The notes: a model not told the origin generated them from the sequence alone. Positions 1 to 10,043 are shown, counted from the first letter of the stretch. The stretch is DNA of 58,229 nt from Isotricha intestinalis (GCA_023807065.1 JAJJLU010000013.1:1-58229), one strand, 5' to 3'. Numbers and translations are program-made.

Positions 1-52
1 CCCAATCCCCAATCCCCAATCCCCAATCCCCAATCCCCAATCCCCAATCCCC
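1..52. repeat. left telomere, (CCCCAAT)n
   Basis: The window opens with a partial unit (CCCAAT), six full CCCCAAT units and a final CCCC before unique sequence begins with ATATAAG. A C-rich strand running 5' to 3' inward at a left end is the expected orientation of a telomere. The same unit, complemented, caps the right end, so this is a natural chromosome end and not an internal repeat. Confidence 0.97.
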
Positions 53-189
53 ATATAAGAAAATATTTATCTTTAAAGATTTATTTTATATCATTAATTT
101 TAAATAGATTTATAATTTTTTAATTTAAAAAATTATAATTTAATTTTTAAGGTGGGATAAAAATTTAAAAAAAAAATTAAAGAAAAAAA

Positions 190-1644
190 ATGAACATTAA
201 ACTTTTTCCAAATGAAGTTAATATTGAATTTTATTATACACCTCCTGAGATATATAAATCAAACGAAGATATAAAATTAATATCATTTAATGAAGATGGG
301 ACAATAGTTGTAATAGCAACCAAATCAAATGAAATAAGAATATTTGATTTTATTGGAAGAGTAATATTAGGAAATTCAAAATTTTTCAGTGAAAATGAAT
401 ATAAAATAAAATCATTTAGTTGGGGATATAATTCAGAAAAATTATATGTAACATATGAAAAAGAAGATTTAACAGGATATCAAAGAATAGATTTTGATTT
501 TAATAATCCTGAAAGAATATTATATATTCCAGAAAATAATAATAATGATTTAAGTATAAGTTTTCAAGATGAAAAATATAAAATTAGAGAAGTTGTTTTT
601 TCTATTAATAAATCAAATAATAATTTTGAATTATTATTATCTGGAATTAATCCTTTTTATTATAATATAGAAACAAATCAAATTGATTATTTTTTTAACA
701 AGGAAAATAAATCAAAGAATACAATAATTGTGAAAAAATCAAATCAAGAAGAATCTTTCTATTTATTTGTTAAAGAATTATTTATATTTATTTTAATAAA
801 AAAAAGACAAAATGATAGTTTAGAATATGATATAAATAAATCAATAAATAAAGGGAATAGTCATTATTCTTATTCTCAAAGTTATTTTCTTGAATGGTTA
901 AAAACATCTTTAAATCCAAAATATATTATATCTTATGTTTATGGATTAACGATTTCTGGAGAAATAAATTCAGTAAGATTAAATGAAATGAAAACTTTAA
1001 TTTTAGTAAATTCAAGTGATAGAGTTTTAAGGTTATTTAGAATTTTAGATGAAACTATATTTTTACAAAAAGAAAATAGTGATAATGTAAATAAAAAAAG
1101 ATGGATCAATTGTTTTTTTTATACTTATAAAATAAAAAATGGATATGAAGACTTAATAATAACTGCTTTATGTGATTCTAATAGTTTAGAGTTTATTTTT
1201 ATTGACATTAATACTGGAAAAACAATAAAAAAAGTTGAACCTTTTAAATATTCAGTACAAGATTTTATTTGTCATTATAAAAATCACTTTACTTTATTAG
1301 TGATATCAAATAAAAAATTGTTTAATATTACTGGATTAATTGTAAAACAATGGGGATGCTTTGCTCCTGGTTTAAAATATATTGAAGAAAATATTGATTT
1401 TATTGAAGATGAAACTTTTTATGATAATTTTGAAGAAAAAACAAAAAATAATATTAAAAAAGAAACTCATAATGAAGATAAAATTAATGATTGCTTTTCC
1501 AAAGAGAATAAAAAAAATAATAATATATTTTTTGAATATATTGTTAATAAAGATATTGAAGATAAAGAAGGAAGTGAAAAAGATAAAAGTATTAAAGATA
1601 TTAAAGAATTGTTTGTTTATATGGGAGAAAAATTAAATATTTAA
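190..1644 (+). CDS. RBBP5/Swd1-like WD40 subunit of a COMPASS histone methyltransferase complex
   Basis: A 484-residue protein ending in TAA and beginning only about 138 bases inside the telomere. Residues 28-55 read as a WD40 blade (ISFNEDGTIVV...IRIFDF). Two stretches match the RBBP5/Swd1 family as I know it: LILVNSSDRVLRL at about 271-283, and the stretch from W388 (CFAPGLKYIEENIDFIED), which matches the family's W.xFAP...LEENVEYxE hinge. The C-terminal 80 residues are acidic and lysine-rich, as in the family's tail. RBBP5 proteins scaffold SET1/MLL complexes that methylate histone H3 lysine 4 in the nucleus. The assignment is from sequence pattern only. The middle of the propeller has diverged and contains asparagine-rich loops. 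A generic WD40 protein is the alternative, but the hinge motif argues against it. Confidence 0.78.
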   Translation: MNIKLFPNEVNIEFYYTPPEIYKSNEDIKLISFNEDGTIVVIATKSNEIRIFDFIGRVILGNSKFFSENEYKIKSFSWGYNSEKLYVTYEKEDLTGYQRIDFDFNNPERILYIPENNNNDLSISFQDEKYKIREVVFSINKSNNNFELLLSGINPFYYNIETNQIDYFFNKENKSKNTIIVKKSNQEESFYLFVKELFIFILIKKRQNDSLEYDINKSINKGNSHYSYSQSYFLEWLKTSLNPKYIISYVYGLTISGEINSVRLNEMKTLILVNSSDRVLRLFRILDETIFLQKENSDNVNKKRWINCFFYTYKIKNGYEDLIITALCDSNSLEFIFIDINTGKTIKKVEPFKYSVQDFICHYKNHFTLLVISNKKLFNITGLIVKQWGCFAPGLKYIEENIDFIEDETFYDNFEEKTKNNIKKETHNEDKINDCFSKENKKNNNIFFEYIVNKDIEDKEGSEKDKSIKDIKELFVYMGEKLNI

Positions 1645-1710
1645 AAATAATATAAATAAATTATATTTCTTAAAATAATTTATGTTCAAACAGAAAAAAT
1701 TAATAAAAAA

Positions 1711-3264
1711 ATGAAAAGCTTAAATTACAAATCAAAATTTTCATCATCAAAAAAAAGAAAACCTTTATATCCAAAACAAATTGAGTCTAAAAACAAAGAG
1801 TATAATGATAAAATAAAATTAAAGAATACAATGGACAATTATTTTAGAGGATATAAACAATTATCAGAAATATTAGGATTAAAAAAAAATCCTTCTTCTT
1901 ATGGAGTAATATTTACTAAAAAAGAAATTGAAGAAGCATATAATAACATTGATTCAATGATTGAAAATTGGGATATTTTATATAATTTTTCTCCAACTTA
2001 TAATCCTCAAATAGAAGATAATTTATTTAAAGGAAATAATATATTATTTGAAAAAACACAAAATCCAATAATCAAAGAGGATTATGAATTAAGAATTGAA
2101 AAAATTAATTCCTCAATAAAAAAAGAGAATATTGATTTAAATCAAAATTTAAACATTGATCAAGAAGAAAAAGCAAAATTCAAAAGTAAGAAAAAATTGG
2201 ATAAAAAAAAGAAAAATAAAAATCAAAAATTAAACAAAATTACTAACAAAAAAAAGAAATTGGATAATATAAGTGAAAAAAATAATGAAGAAGAAAATAA
2301 ATCAGAAGATATAAAACAAAATATAAATGAAAATAATGAAGAAGAAGAATATAAATTTGATGAAAATGATAATAATATAAATGAAAATAATGAAGAAGAA
2401 GAATATAAATTTGATGAAAATGATAATAATATAAATGAAAATGATGAAGAAGAAGAATATAAATTTGATGATTATGAAGAAAATGAAATATCAAATAAAG
2501 CTAAAGAAAATAATGATGATGAAGAATATAAATTTGAAGAAAATGAAAAAAATATAAGTGAAAAAAACGAAGAATCAAAATATATTAACAATAAAGATTC
2601 AAAAGAAGATAAAGAAGAAAGTGAGGAATATAAATTTGAAGAAAATGATAAAATAGAAAATTCAAAAGAAGATAAAGAAGAAAGTGAGGAATATAAATTT
2701 GAAGAAAATGATAAAATAGAAAACTCAAAAACAAATAAGGAAGAAAGTGAAGAATATAAATTTGAGGAAAAAGATAAAATAGAAAATTCAAAAACAAATA
2801 AAGAAGAAAGTGAAGATTATAAATTTGAAGAAAATGAGAAAATAGAAAATTCAAAAACAAATAAAGAAGAAAGTGAAGAATATAAATTTGAAGAGAATGA
2901 TAAAATAGAAAACTCAAAAACAAATAAAGAAGAAAGTGAAGATTATAAATTTGAAGAGAATGATAAAATAGAAAATTCAAAAACAAATAAAGAAGAAAGT
3001 GAAGAATATAAATATGAGGAAAATGAAGAAATTGATAATAGATATGATACTGAATTTAAAATAGAAGAAAATAATGATTCTAAACAATTATCAAAATTAA
3101 ATGAATTGATGAATACTGAATCTCAAAATTTTGAAGATACAGTAAAAAAAGAAAATATTAATCAAAGTATAAATTTAAGTAGTAAATCAAAAGATGAAAA
3201 AAATGAAAATAATAATGAAGATATTGATGATGAAGAAATTGAACGAATCCTTAATGAAGACTAA
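1711..3264 (+). CDS. acidic tandem-repeat protein of unknown function
   Basis: A 517-residue protein starting 66 bases after the RBBP5-like gene on the same strand. I do not recognise the family. Residues 1-150 are the only non-repetitive part, including an aromatic stretch with NYFRGYKQLSEILGL (about 44-58). Residues 160-205 are lysine-rich. The rest is a highly acidic array built on the core EEYKF(D/E)EN. Three copies of an 18-residue unit (about 209-256) are followed by seven copies of a 21-residue unit (296-442) of the form NSKTNKEESEEYKFEENDKIE. Charge and periodicity suggest a disordered or coiled-coil spacer. No membrane segment or zinc motif is visible. Standard TAA stop. Confidence 0.7.
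   Translation: MKSLNYKSKFSSSKKRKPLYPKQIESKNKEYNDKIKLKNTMDNYFRGYKQLSEILGLKKNPSSYGVIFTKKEIEEAYNNIDSMIENWDILYNFSPTYNPQIEDNLFKGNNILFEKTQNPIIKEDYELRIEKINSSIKKENIDLNQNLNIDQEEKAKFKSKKKLDKKKKNKNQKLNKITNKKKKLDNISEKNNEEENKSEDIKQNINENNEEEEYKFDENDNNINENNEEEEYKFDENDNNINENDEEEEYKFDDYEENEISNKAKENNDDEEYKFEENEKNISEKNEESKYINNKDSKEDKEESEEYKFEENDKIENSKEDKEESEEYKFEENDKIENSKTNKEESEEYKFEEKDKIENSKTNKEESEDYKFEENEKIENSKTNKEESEEYKFEENDKIENSKTNKEESEDYKFEENDKIENSKTNKEESEEYKYEENEEIDNRYDTEFKIEENNDSKQLSKLNELMNTESQNFEDTVKKENINQSINLSSKSKDEKNENNNEDIDDEEIERILNED
2335..2480 (+). repeat. 54-base tandem repeats inside the acidic protein gene
   Basis: About three near-identical 54-base units, each encoding NEEEEYKFDENDNNINEN with single-residue changes. 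The third copy degenerates into DDYEEN. The period is a multiple of three, so the reading frame survives copy-number change. Confidence 0.85.
2596..3036 (+). repeat. seven 63-base tandem repeats inside the acidic protein gene
   Basis: Seven contiguous 63-base units (7 x 63 = 441 bases) encode 21-residue repeats. Copies 1-2 carry KEDKEES where copies 3-7 carry KTNKEES, and E/D alternates at the residue before YKF. The last copy has YKYEENEEID. The copies are close to identical at the DNA level, implying recent expansion. Confidence 0.9.
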
Positions 3265-3468
3265 ATTAAAAAAATATACATTTAATTATAAATTAAAATA
3301 TATCAACTACAACTTTCTTATTGATTTAAAAATAATTGATTTTCCTAAAAAAGCACATTATTTCCTATCAAAAAATATCAATTTGTTTTTTCATAATAAA
3401 TTGTATTAAACAATTATAATATTATAAAATTAAATAAAAAAAATAACATAACTTCTTAAATAAAAAAT

Positions 3469-4452
3469 ATGAACAAAAATATTAAAAAATCGAAAAGTAA
3501 CTATTGTATTCAAAGTCCATCTCTAACCAATTTTGTAAATTCAACATCAACATCAGATTTAGAGCAAGAAAAGTGTTTATCAATTTCAGAAGATTCATCA
3601 TATTTAATAGATAATCCATATCCAAAAGATGAAAATGAAGATATATTAATCAATTTATCAAAAAAACAGAGAAAATTAAGTGATTATAGTAATGATGAAG
3701 GAATTGCATTTTCTTCAAGAGAATCAATATTAAATTGGGCTGAAAAAGTTTTAGGTTCTGTAAATTTAACAGAAAAAGAAAAAGAAAGTATTTTTCATAG
3801 ATTTTCTATGTGCTTTGATTTAGTTATGGATAAATTATTTATAGAAAGACAATCAATCACTGTTGAAGATGATTTAAAAAAAATGACTATTACTATTTTC
3901 TTATTAACTTATAAATTTGAAGGATTTACTATTGGAAAAGTTTCTATTAAAAACTTAGTTGAAGCTTTTTTATCAAGTATGAATATTAATAATGAAGAAT
4001 TAGAAAATACTATTCAACAAACTGAATTAAATATTTTAGCTCTTTTAGATTATAATCCTTTTTGTTTAGAAAATAATATTTATGAATTAAGTTTAATTCT
4101 TTTTGATTTATTAAAAAACAAATTTTTTATTTCTAATGAGATTATTGCTATTATTCAAAATAAATTACATGAATCTAATAAAAATGTGTTAATTAGTAAT
4201 AAACTTTTATTTGAATGTACTCCATTAGATAAAGCAGCAATTTCTATTACTTCTATTTTATTGTTATTAAAAAAATTTTTATATGAGGAAATGAAAAATA
4301 CTGGAAATTCTAAGTTATTATTTTTAGAAGTTGAAAATTTAGACAAGAATTTTTTTAATTATCTTAAAAATGAATTGAAAGTTCTTAAAATAAGAAGTTG
4401 GAATGAATTTAAAAATTTTTGTATATTTTTTGAACAACAATTGGAAGAATAA
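3469..4452 (+). CDS. divergent cyclin-like protein
   Basis: A 327-residue protein. Residues 1-75 are serine-rich and probably disordered. From about residue 85 the sequence is helical: ILNWAEKVLGSVNLTEKEKESIF, then a helix reading MTITIFLLTYKFEG, then ELNILALLDYNPFCLENNIYEL. Order and spacing resemble a cyclin box, in which a helix with AxxxLAxKYEE is followed by an ExxIxxxLDY helix. The usual charged Lys/Glu pair of canonical cyclins is not obvious, so CDK binding is inference. A second, clearer cyclin lies at 40242-40802. It is followed by a decayed WD40 gene on the same strand. Alternative: another all-helical protein that mimics the cyclin fold. Confidence 0.5.
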   Translation: MNKNIKKSKSNYCIQSPSLTNFVNSTSTSDLEQEKCLSISEDSSYLIDNPYPKDENEDILINLSKKQRKLSDYSNDEGIAFSSRESILNWAEKVLGSVNLTEKEKESIFHRFSMCFDLVMDKLFIERQSITVEDDLKKMTITIFLLTYKFEGFTIGKVSIKNLVEAFLSSMNINNEELENTIQQTELNILALLDYNPFCLENNIYELSLILFDLLKNKFFISNEIIAIIQNKLHESNKNVLISNKLLFECTPLDKAAISITSILLLLKKFLYEEMKNTGNSKLLFLEVENLDKNFFNYLKNELKVLKIRSWNEFKNFCIFFEQQLEE

Positions 4453-4701
4453 ATACAAATTCTTTATTAGGATTCTATAAATAAAAGCAATTTGAGTAAT
4501 AATGGTAAAAAAACTTTTTATTCTTATTAAATGCAAAATAATATCAAGAGTGACTATCATTATTTGTATAGATTATATAGATTTTTAAGAAATGAAAGTA
4601 ATATAATGTATATATAAAACCGTTTTAAAATATTTTAAAAATCGATTATATATAAATATATCATTTTAATATTATCATTTAATAATTATTAATATTTGAA
4701 A

Positions 4702-5640
4702 ATGAATAATGAAAGTGAAATATCTCCTATCTACTTTAATAAGCATATCAAACAATTCAAATATAATCAACTGTGTACAAGAAAAGTAATTTCTCAAATT
4801 GATTTTTTTTGGTTATCATCTAAAAAATTATTTTTCAATCATTTTAAATAATATGTTTTATTTTCTCATAAATTTAATTAGAGAAGTCTCTGAAACTTTA
4901 TATGTATTTTTTAATAACAACAATATTATAATAGATATAAATCAACTATTGTTAATGATCAATGAATTTATTATATTACCATTATATAAAAATTATCTTT
5001 CATTATAAACAAATCTCAAAGATTTAACAAATAAAATGAACAATTTAGAAAGAGAATAGAATCATTAGAAAAAAAGATACATTAAAGTTTTTTATTCTAA
5101 TTTGAATTAGAAAAAGGAATATTAGTAGAAATAAATACAACTAAAGTTAATTGAATCTCAGTGTTTCCTTCTTTAAATATACTATTAATGTCAACTGTGA
5201 TGATGATTTTTGATAAAAATTACAATTCAATCCATGAAATTGATAATGCTCATGAAAAAGAAATGTCTTATAAAAGATGAAGAAAATAATTTTATGATAT
5301 TTTCCTTTGATTATAGTATAAAAACCTGGATTAAAAATAATAAATATGAATTAAATAAACATATATTAAAACCTCATGATAATTGGGTAAATAAATAATT
5401 AATTGTTCAGATAAAAAAATAATATTTTGTTCAAAGATAGAAGAATAAAAATATGGGAAGAAAATGATAATAATGGATATGAATTAATAAAAATATTGGA
5501 TAAACTTAAAAAACTGTTTGCTCAATATCATCACAATAAGATAAAAATAAATGTATTTATTCTGGAATAGACGGTACAAGAATTTGGGATTTTTATCATG
5601 AAAACAATATTAAAAAGAATTTATAATATAATATTAAAAC
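4702..5640 (+). pseudogene. decayed WD40-repeat gene, probably of the local B-box/WD40 family
   Basis: No long open frame exists, but the three plus-strand frames carry successive pieces of one WD40 protein. The opening ATG at 4702 reads about 49 residues to a stop. Fragments then follow: a segment ending SFDYSIKTWIKNNKYELNKH (about 5305-5365), a segment RRIKIWEENDNNGYELIKIL (about 5440-5505) and a final blade remnant with GTRIWDF (about 5570-5595). Spacing between the ..IKxW motifs is that of WD40 blades, and the (N/E)NNxYELIK linker style resembles the intact gene at 10378. Several frameshifts and in-frame stops, with no GT-AG pairs that would remove them, make a broken gene more likely than an intron-rich one. 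Confidence 0.7.
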
Positions 5641-5882
5641 TAATTTGAGAATGTTGGAAATTTAAATATATCATCAAATAATTTTTCCCAAATATATTTT
5701 TTATTTTAATTAATTTATCATCTTGAAATATATTTATTGAAAATTTAAATAAAAAAAAATAATTTAATTCATTAAACCCAAATATAAAAAATATATATAA
5801 TCAATAAATCGAAAAAATAAAAAAAACAAAGGGAAAACCATAATAAAAAAAAAAAAATTATAAAAAAAAACTAAAAAATGTA

Positions 5883-6347
5883 TTAAACATAATAGATCAA
5901 AATTTTATTTTTAACAATAATTCTTCCTTGACACAAAAAATAAGTTTCAACATGTAATTTTCCGGATAAAACTTCAGCAGGTAAAACACCATCTTCTTTA
6001 GCTTCAATAATTTGTTCCCAATCATTAGTAGAATTAGGAATAACAAAACCAAATTTAAATCTTGAACTTTCTAATAATTCTCCCATTAAATAAAAATTTT
6101 GAATTAATTCTAAATCTTGAATAGGTTCAATTGATGAAAAATTAACATTTCTAATTACTGTTTTACATTTCAATAATTCTTTTGTTATTTTTTCTGTATG
6201 TGATGGTAAATTTAAATCCCAACTTTTACAATCCCACATTACTTTACCATTCGAACCATCTTTCATTTGCATATGATTTATTTTAAATCCATTTTTTATT
6301 TTTTCAAATGTTCCATCATCTTCACTTTTTTGAGCTAGAACTGACAT
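5883..6347 (-). CDS. PDE6D: PDE6-delta / prenyl-binding protein (GDI-like solubilising factor)
   Basis: A 154-residue protein, close to the usual 150 for the family. Hallmarks in order: NGFKINHMQMKD (about 19-30), the GKVMWDC segment, the pair LLKCKTVIRNVNFSS (about 58-72), the highly conserved FGFVIPNSTNDWEQIIEA (about 99-116), LPAEVLSGKLHVET and a C-terminal YYV. PDE6-delta has an immunoglobulin-like beta sandwich whose pocket binds farnesyl or geranylgeranyl tails and ferries the cargo through cytosol to membranes and cilia, released by Arl2/Arl3. Family membership is clear from the sequence; cargo is not. Two small putative CaaX proteins on this chromosome (12144, 30980) are candidate clients. 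It lies 57 bases downstream of the gene at 6405-6854 on the same strand. Confidence 0.93.
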   Translation of the reverse strand: MSVLAQKSEDDGTFEKIKNGFKINHMQMKDGSNGKVMWDCKSWDLNLPSHTEKITKELLKCKTVIRNVNFSSIEPIQDLELIQNFYLMGELLESSRFKFGFVIPNSTNDWEQIIEAKEDGVLPAEVLSGKLHVETYFLCQGRIIVKNKILIYYV

Positions 6348-6404
6348 ATTTTTTTTATTTTTAAATTATTTTTTTTTTTTTGGTTTTTAAAAAAAAAAAC
6401 ATAA

Positions 6405-6854
6405 TTATTTTTTCTGATTTTTTTTTCTTTTATCGAAAAGAGATTTTAAAATATCTCTTTTTATATTTTTTATTGAATCTATTCTTTTTTTAAATTGTTT
6501 ATTAAAGTTATCTGATTTAAATTCAAGGTTTTGTAATTGATTTTCTTCTATTTCTTCACTTTCTTCTTTGTTTTCTTCTTCATTTTCTACTTCATATTCT
6601 TCTTCTTCATTTATTTCATTTTTATCTTCTTCGATTTCTTTATTATTTTCTACTTCACTTTTTTTTTCTTCTTCAATTTCTTCTTTCTTTAAATAATCAT
6701 TAATATTTCCTATTTCTAAATCTATTGCTTTTTCAAAATCTCCGAATTGTTCTATTAATTTTTTATTTCTATCAAAATCCACAATAATACTTCCAAATTT
6801 TATTGAAACATATTCTTTATTTCTTCCATCATCTTTTGTTTTAATATTACCCAT
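6405..6854 (-). CDS. small acidic protein with MGN start, putatively N-myristoylated
   Basis: A 149-residue protein I do not recognise. It starts MGNIKTKDD, with glycine at position 2 as N-myristoylation requires, though serine or threonine is not at position 6 (it is T). Residues 15-55 look folded (EYVSIKFGSIIVDFDRNKKL, then FGDFEKAIDLEIGNINDYL). Residues 56-110 are almost pure Glu/Lys/Asn. The C-terminus (115-149) is basic. It shares the strand with PDE6-delta and sits directly upstream of it. Lipid attachment is inferred from the N-terminus alone. Confidence 0.65.
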   Translation of the reverse strand: MGNIKTKDDGRNKEYVSIKFGSIIVDFDRNKKLIEQFGDFEKAIDLEIGNINDYLKKEEIEEEKKSEVENNKEIEEDKNEINEEEEYEVENEEENKEESEEIEENQLQNLEFKSDNFNKQFKKRIDSIKNIKRDILKSLFDKRKKNQKK

Positions 6855-6957
6855 TTTAAATATTTTTTTAGTAATTTTCTTTATTTTTTAATTGTTAAGT
6901 TAAATTAATTTAGATTTTTTACAATAATTTAAAATTTAATTATTTAAAAAGAATTAA

Positions 6958-8505
6958 ATGAATTATTATACTTCAAATATAAATAAACATTATAATTCTT
7001 TTCGGCAAAATAAAATACTTTTAAATATACCAAATAATAATAATATTCAACAAAATAATTATTTGTCATATTATTCTTCTTCTGCAGAAAGAAATAATGA
7101 TATAATAAAAGGAAAATTTAATAATAATAATCATTATTTAACGATAAATAATAATTCAACTGAATCAAAAAATATTTTTAACTATCAAAGAAATAATACT
7201 TTTGAAAATCATTACGAAGACCCAACAATAACAAATATTAAATTTCACTTTAAAAATTTAAATGGAAAAATAAATAAAATAAAAGAAGTTGTTTCAATTT
7301 CAAATCCAAAAAGTTCAACTTTTTTAAAATATAATTTAAAAAAAAGCAGAAATGTTTTTCCAATAGAACAAATAAAATATGAAACAACATCTCAATTTAA
7401 TAATTATCATACAAAAGATAATTTAACACAAATTAATATTGAAGATACAAATAGTAAAAATGAGAAATATAAAAATAAAAAACGAACTATTAATAGAAGT
7501 TTAAATAATGAATGTTATAATAGAAAAGAATATATTAATTCATTTGATTCAGGGGATAAAAATAATAAAAAAAATAATAATTTAAAAGAAGTTAATGTTG
7601 CTAAAATTTCTTTTACTCCAAATTTTAAAGAAACTTCAATTAATGAATCAAATATTGGAAAAGTTTCTATTGAAATTACTGGAAATAAAAGTATTAAAAA
7701 AGATTCTTCTGATAATAATTTAAATTTAAGTGAACTTGCTAATGATTTAGTTAAAACTTTTAATTTAAATAAAAATAAAAATAAAAAGAAAGAAGTTAAA
7801 AGTGAAAAAAAATATATTTTTCAAGTATCTAAATATAATTTAAAAACAGATTTTTTCAAAAAAGAAAAAGAATTATATAAAATTAAAGCTAATAATATAA
7901 AAGATATTGAAAAAAATAATGATGAAAATGATGATAAAAATCACAATAGTAAAAGTAAAAATTTAGATAATCATTTAATGTTTACTCCTCAAAAAATAAT
8001 AGATAAAGATAAAATAATTAATTTTAAAAAGCTAAAAAATGAAAATATAAAAAAAAATAATTTGAATGATAACGGAAAAGAAAATATAAATATTAATCAT
8101 CAAGAAGAAAATAAAAACTTAGAAGGAAAAGGAAAAATTGAATCAGAAAAAAATGATAATAATAATTTAAATGAAGAAAGTGAAGAAGATATAATTTTAA
8201 AAGAAATAATGGAAACAGTATATTATCAAAATAGAAAAAATGAAAGAAAATCAAGACACATTTCATTTAATTTTGGTGAAACTTCGAAAAAAAAAGTTCA
8301 AGAAAAAGAAAAAAAAATATCAGATTCAAATTTATATCAAATTTTAATGAATAAAATAAATAAACAAAAAGGAAATCTTTTACCTTTTAAAAAAGAAGAA
8401 ATAATAATAGATAATAATTATGTATCAGCAGAATTAAAAGATGAATTTGAATTATTTAAAAGAAAAAAAAAAGAGAATATAAAAGAAAAAGAACCAAAAA
8501 ATTAA
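6958..8505 (+). CDS. asparagine/lysine-rich protein of unknown function
   Basis: A 515-residue open frame, divergent from the gene ending at 6854 across about 100 bases of A/T-rich spacer. Composition is dominated by N, K, E, S and I with long polar tracts. No zinc ligands, transmembrane helices or catalytic motifs are visible. Slightly more ordered patches occur near residues 90-135 (TNIKFHFKNLNGKINKIKEV) and near 395-425 (SEEDIILKEIMETVYYQNRK, then RHISFNFGE). The length of the open frame in such A/T-rich DNA and its regular codon use support a real gene. No function is proposed. Confidence 0.6.
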   Translation: MNYYTSNINKHYNSFRQNKILLNIPNNNNIQQNNYLSYYSSSAERNNDIIKGKFNNNNHYLTINNNSTESKNIFNYQRNNTFENHYEDPTITNIKFHFKNLNGKINKIKEVVSISNPKSSTFLKYNLKKSRNVFPIEQIKYETTSQFNNYHTKDNLTQINIEDTNSKNEKYKNKKRTINRSLNNECYNRKEYINSFDSGDKNNKKNNNLKEVNVAKISFTPNFKETSINESNIGKVSIEITGNKSIKKDSSDNNLNLSELANDLVKTFNLNKNKNKKKEVKSEKKYIFQVSKYNLKTDFFKKEKELYKIKANNIKDIEKNNDENDDKNHNSKSKNLDNHLMFTPQKIIDKDKIINFKKLKNENIKKNNLNDNGKENININHQEENKNLEGKGKIESEKNDNNNLNEESEEDIILKEIMETVYYQNRKNERKSRHISFNFGETSKKKVQEKEKKISDSNLYQILMNKINKQKGNLLPFKKEEIIIDNNYVSAELKDEFELFKRKKKENIKEKEPKN

Positions 8506-8636
8506 AAAAATAAAATTTCTATAAATATTTTATCATTTATAATATCTTTTATTAAAAACATTGAAATATAAAATAATATAAATTAATATAAAAGAAAAAT
8601 TAATTAGCTTTCAAAAGAAATAAAAAAATTATAAAA

Positions 8637-9893
8637 ATGGATTCTCCAAATGAATTAAACTATATGAAAAATCCAAATATAAATTCAAATTCCCATTTTC
8701 ATTACAAAGATATAACATCATATAATTTTGAACATAGAATAAAATTAAATCCAGAAAATGAGAAAAAAATAGATTTAAGAGATCAAATTCCAACACATCA
8801 TTTGAGTCAAAGAATAATAAAAGAATTTCCAATAGAAAATGAATTAAATGCATTTAAAAAAGCAGATATAGAATCAGATATAACAAAACAAGTTTTAAAT
8901 CATAAATATCAAATATTACTTCAAAAGGAAAAAAATTTAATTGACATTTGCAATGATAAAAATAGAGAAATTAAAAGAGAATTTAATGAAAATAAAGAAA
9001 GATTAAAAAATGAATTAACAAAATTAATAAAAGACACTTTAATTTTTAGTCAAAAAAACAATCCAATGTCATCAATGTTACCAAATTCAATAAATGAAAT
9101 AATAAGTAAAATAAAAGAAGATAAAGCAACAAATATTTCAATAAGTAGTTTAAGCAATGTTTCAAGAACTTCAGGAAGTTCAATTAAAAGATATGAATCT
9201 AATGAATTTTTAAAAATGTTAGGTATTGATTTAACTAATTTAAATCCAAATAATGTTAAAGTTGATATTGATAAAGCTTGGAATTTTATTATGAGATGGA
9301 AAACTGATAGAAATATTGATGAAGTGATTAGATATAAAGTTGTTAATGAAATTATGAGTGTTGCTGAAAAAAAAGCTAGTGAAAAAGTTGCTAAATTAAA
9401 TACTAAAATAAATAAATATAAAGAACAAAAAAAAGAAGAAGAAGAAAAAAAAAAAAAAGAAGAAGAAGAATTGAAAAAATTAGATGAAGCTAAAACTGAT
9501 AAATTACAAAAAATGAGACAAAAAATGAAAAATAGTCTTATGAAAAAAAATGATTTTAAAAATATGGAAAAAAATGAGAAGAAAAAGAAATATAATAAAG
9601 CTGTAACTGCTAAAGATTTAAGAGAAGAAAAAAAGAAAAAAATGGAAATGAGAAAAAAAAGTAAAATGATGGAAGAAAATAGACCTAAACAAGTTATTAA
9701 ATTAAATGCTTATAGACATGTTGATAAAATTTTAAATTTTATTGATAATTCTGAAAATTTAAGTAAAAATGAAGCAATTCTTAATCATTTTATGAATATT
9801 AAATATAAAAAAAAAATGGATGAAATGAATAGAAGAATTATTAATAAAAATAAAATTGAACCTATTGTTGATAGTGAAAATAAATCCTTTTAA
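8637..9893 (+). CDS. coiled-coil, lysine/glutamate-rich protein of unknown function
   Basis: A 418-residue protein transcribed in the same direction as the preceding gene. Residues 40-75 contain an ordered motif (DLRDQIPTHHLSQRIIKEF). Residues 85-145 form a probable coiled coil. Residues 180-250 look globular (FLKMLGIDLTNLNPNNVKVD, then AWNFIMRWKTDRNIDEVIRY). Residues 255-350 are a long charged helix rich in KKEEEE and KKK. A conserved-looking tail follows (LNAYRHVDKILNFIDNS). No known domain is recognised. Cytoskeletal or basal-body use would be a guess. Confidence 0.62.
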   Translation: MDSPNELNYMKNPNINSNSHFHYKDITSYNFEHRIKLNPENEKKIDLRDQIPTHHLSQRIIKEFPIENELNAFKKADIESDITKQVLNHKYQILLQKEKNLIDICNDKNREIKREFNENKERLKNELTKLIKDTLIFSQKNNPMSSMLPNSINEIISKIKEDKATNISISSLSNVSRTSGSSIKRYESNEFLKMLGIDLTNLNPNNVKVDIDKAWNFIMRWKTDRNIDEVIRYKVVNEIMSVAEKKASEKVAKLNTKINKYKEQKKEEEEKKKKEEEELKKLDEAKTDKLQKMRQKMKNSLMKKNDFKNMEKNEKKKKYNKAVTAKDLREEKKKKMEMRKKSKMMEENRPKQVIKLNAYRHVDKILNFIDNSENLSKNEAILNHFMNIKYKKKMDEMNRRIINKNKIEPIVDSENKSF

Positions 9894-10043
9894 TTTTAAT
9901 CATATTTTTATTTAATTTTTTTGTTTTTTTTTAAAATTTGATGAACTATTTTTTAAAATATTTTTTTTATTGAATTTAAAATATGTTAAAAATCAAAAAA
10001 AAAGGTTTGTTTATATTTAAATGTAAAATATTTTAAAATTTGA

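Noticed and set aside
1382..1636. 84-codon plus-strand open frame rich in K and I
   Set aside because: Out-of-frame shadow of the RBBP5-like gene in A-rich sequence.
2243..2986. Minus-strand open frames with HFHQIYILLLHY-type and FLFYHSLQIYNLHF-type repeats
   Set aside because: Antisense reading of the acidic tandem repeats; the periodicity belongs to the plus-strand gene.
4799..5398. Open frames of 69 and 62 codons as separate small genes
   Set aside because: They are fragments of one decayed WD40 gene in different frames.
4702..5640. Programmed frameshifting (Euplotes-like) or many introns as an explanation of the broken WD40 gene
   Set aside because: No repeated slippery-stop motif at the breaks, and no GT-AG pairs that restore frame; intact genes in the window need neither.
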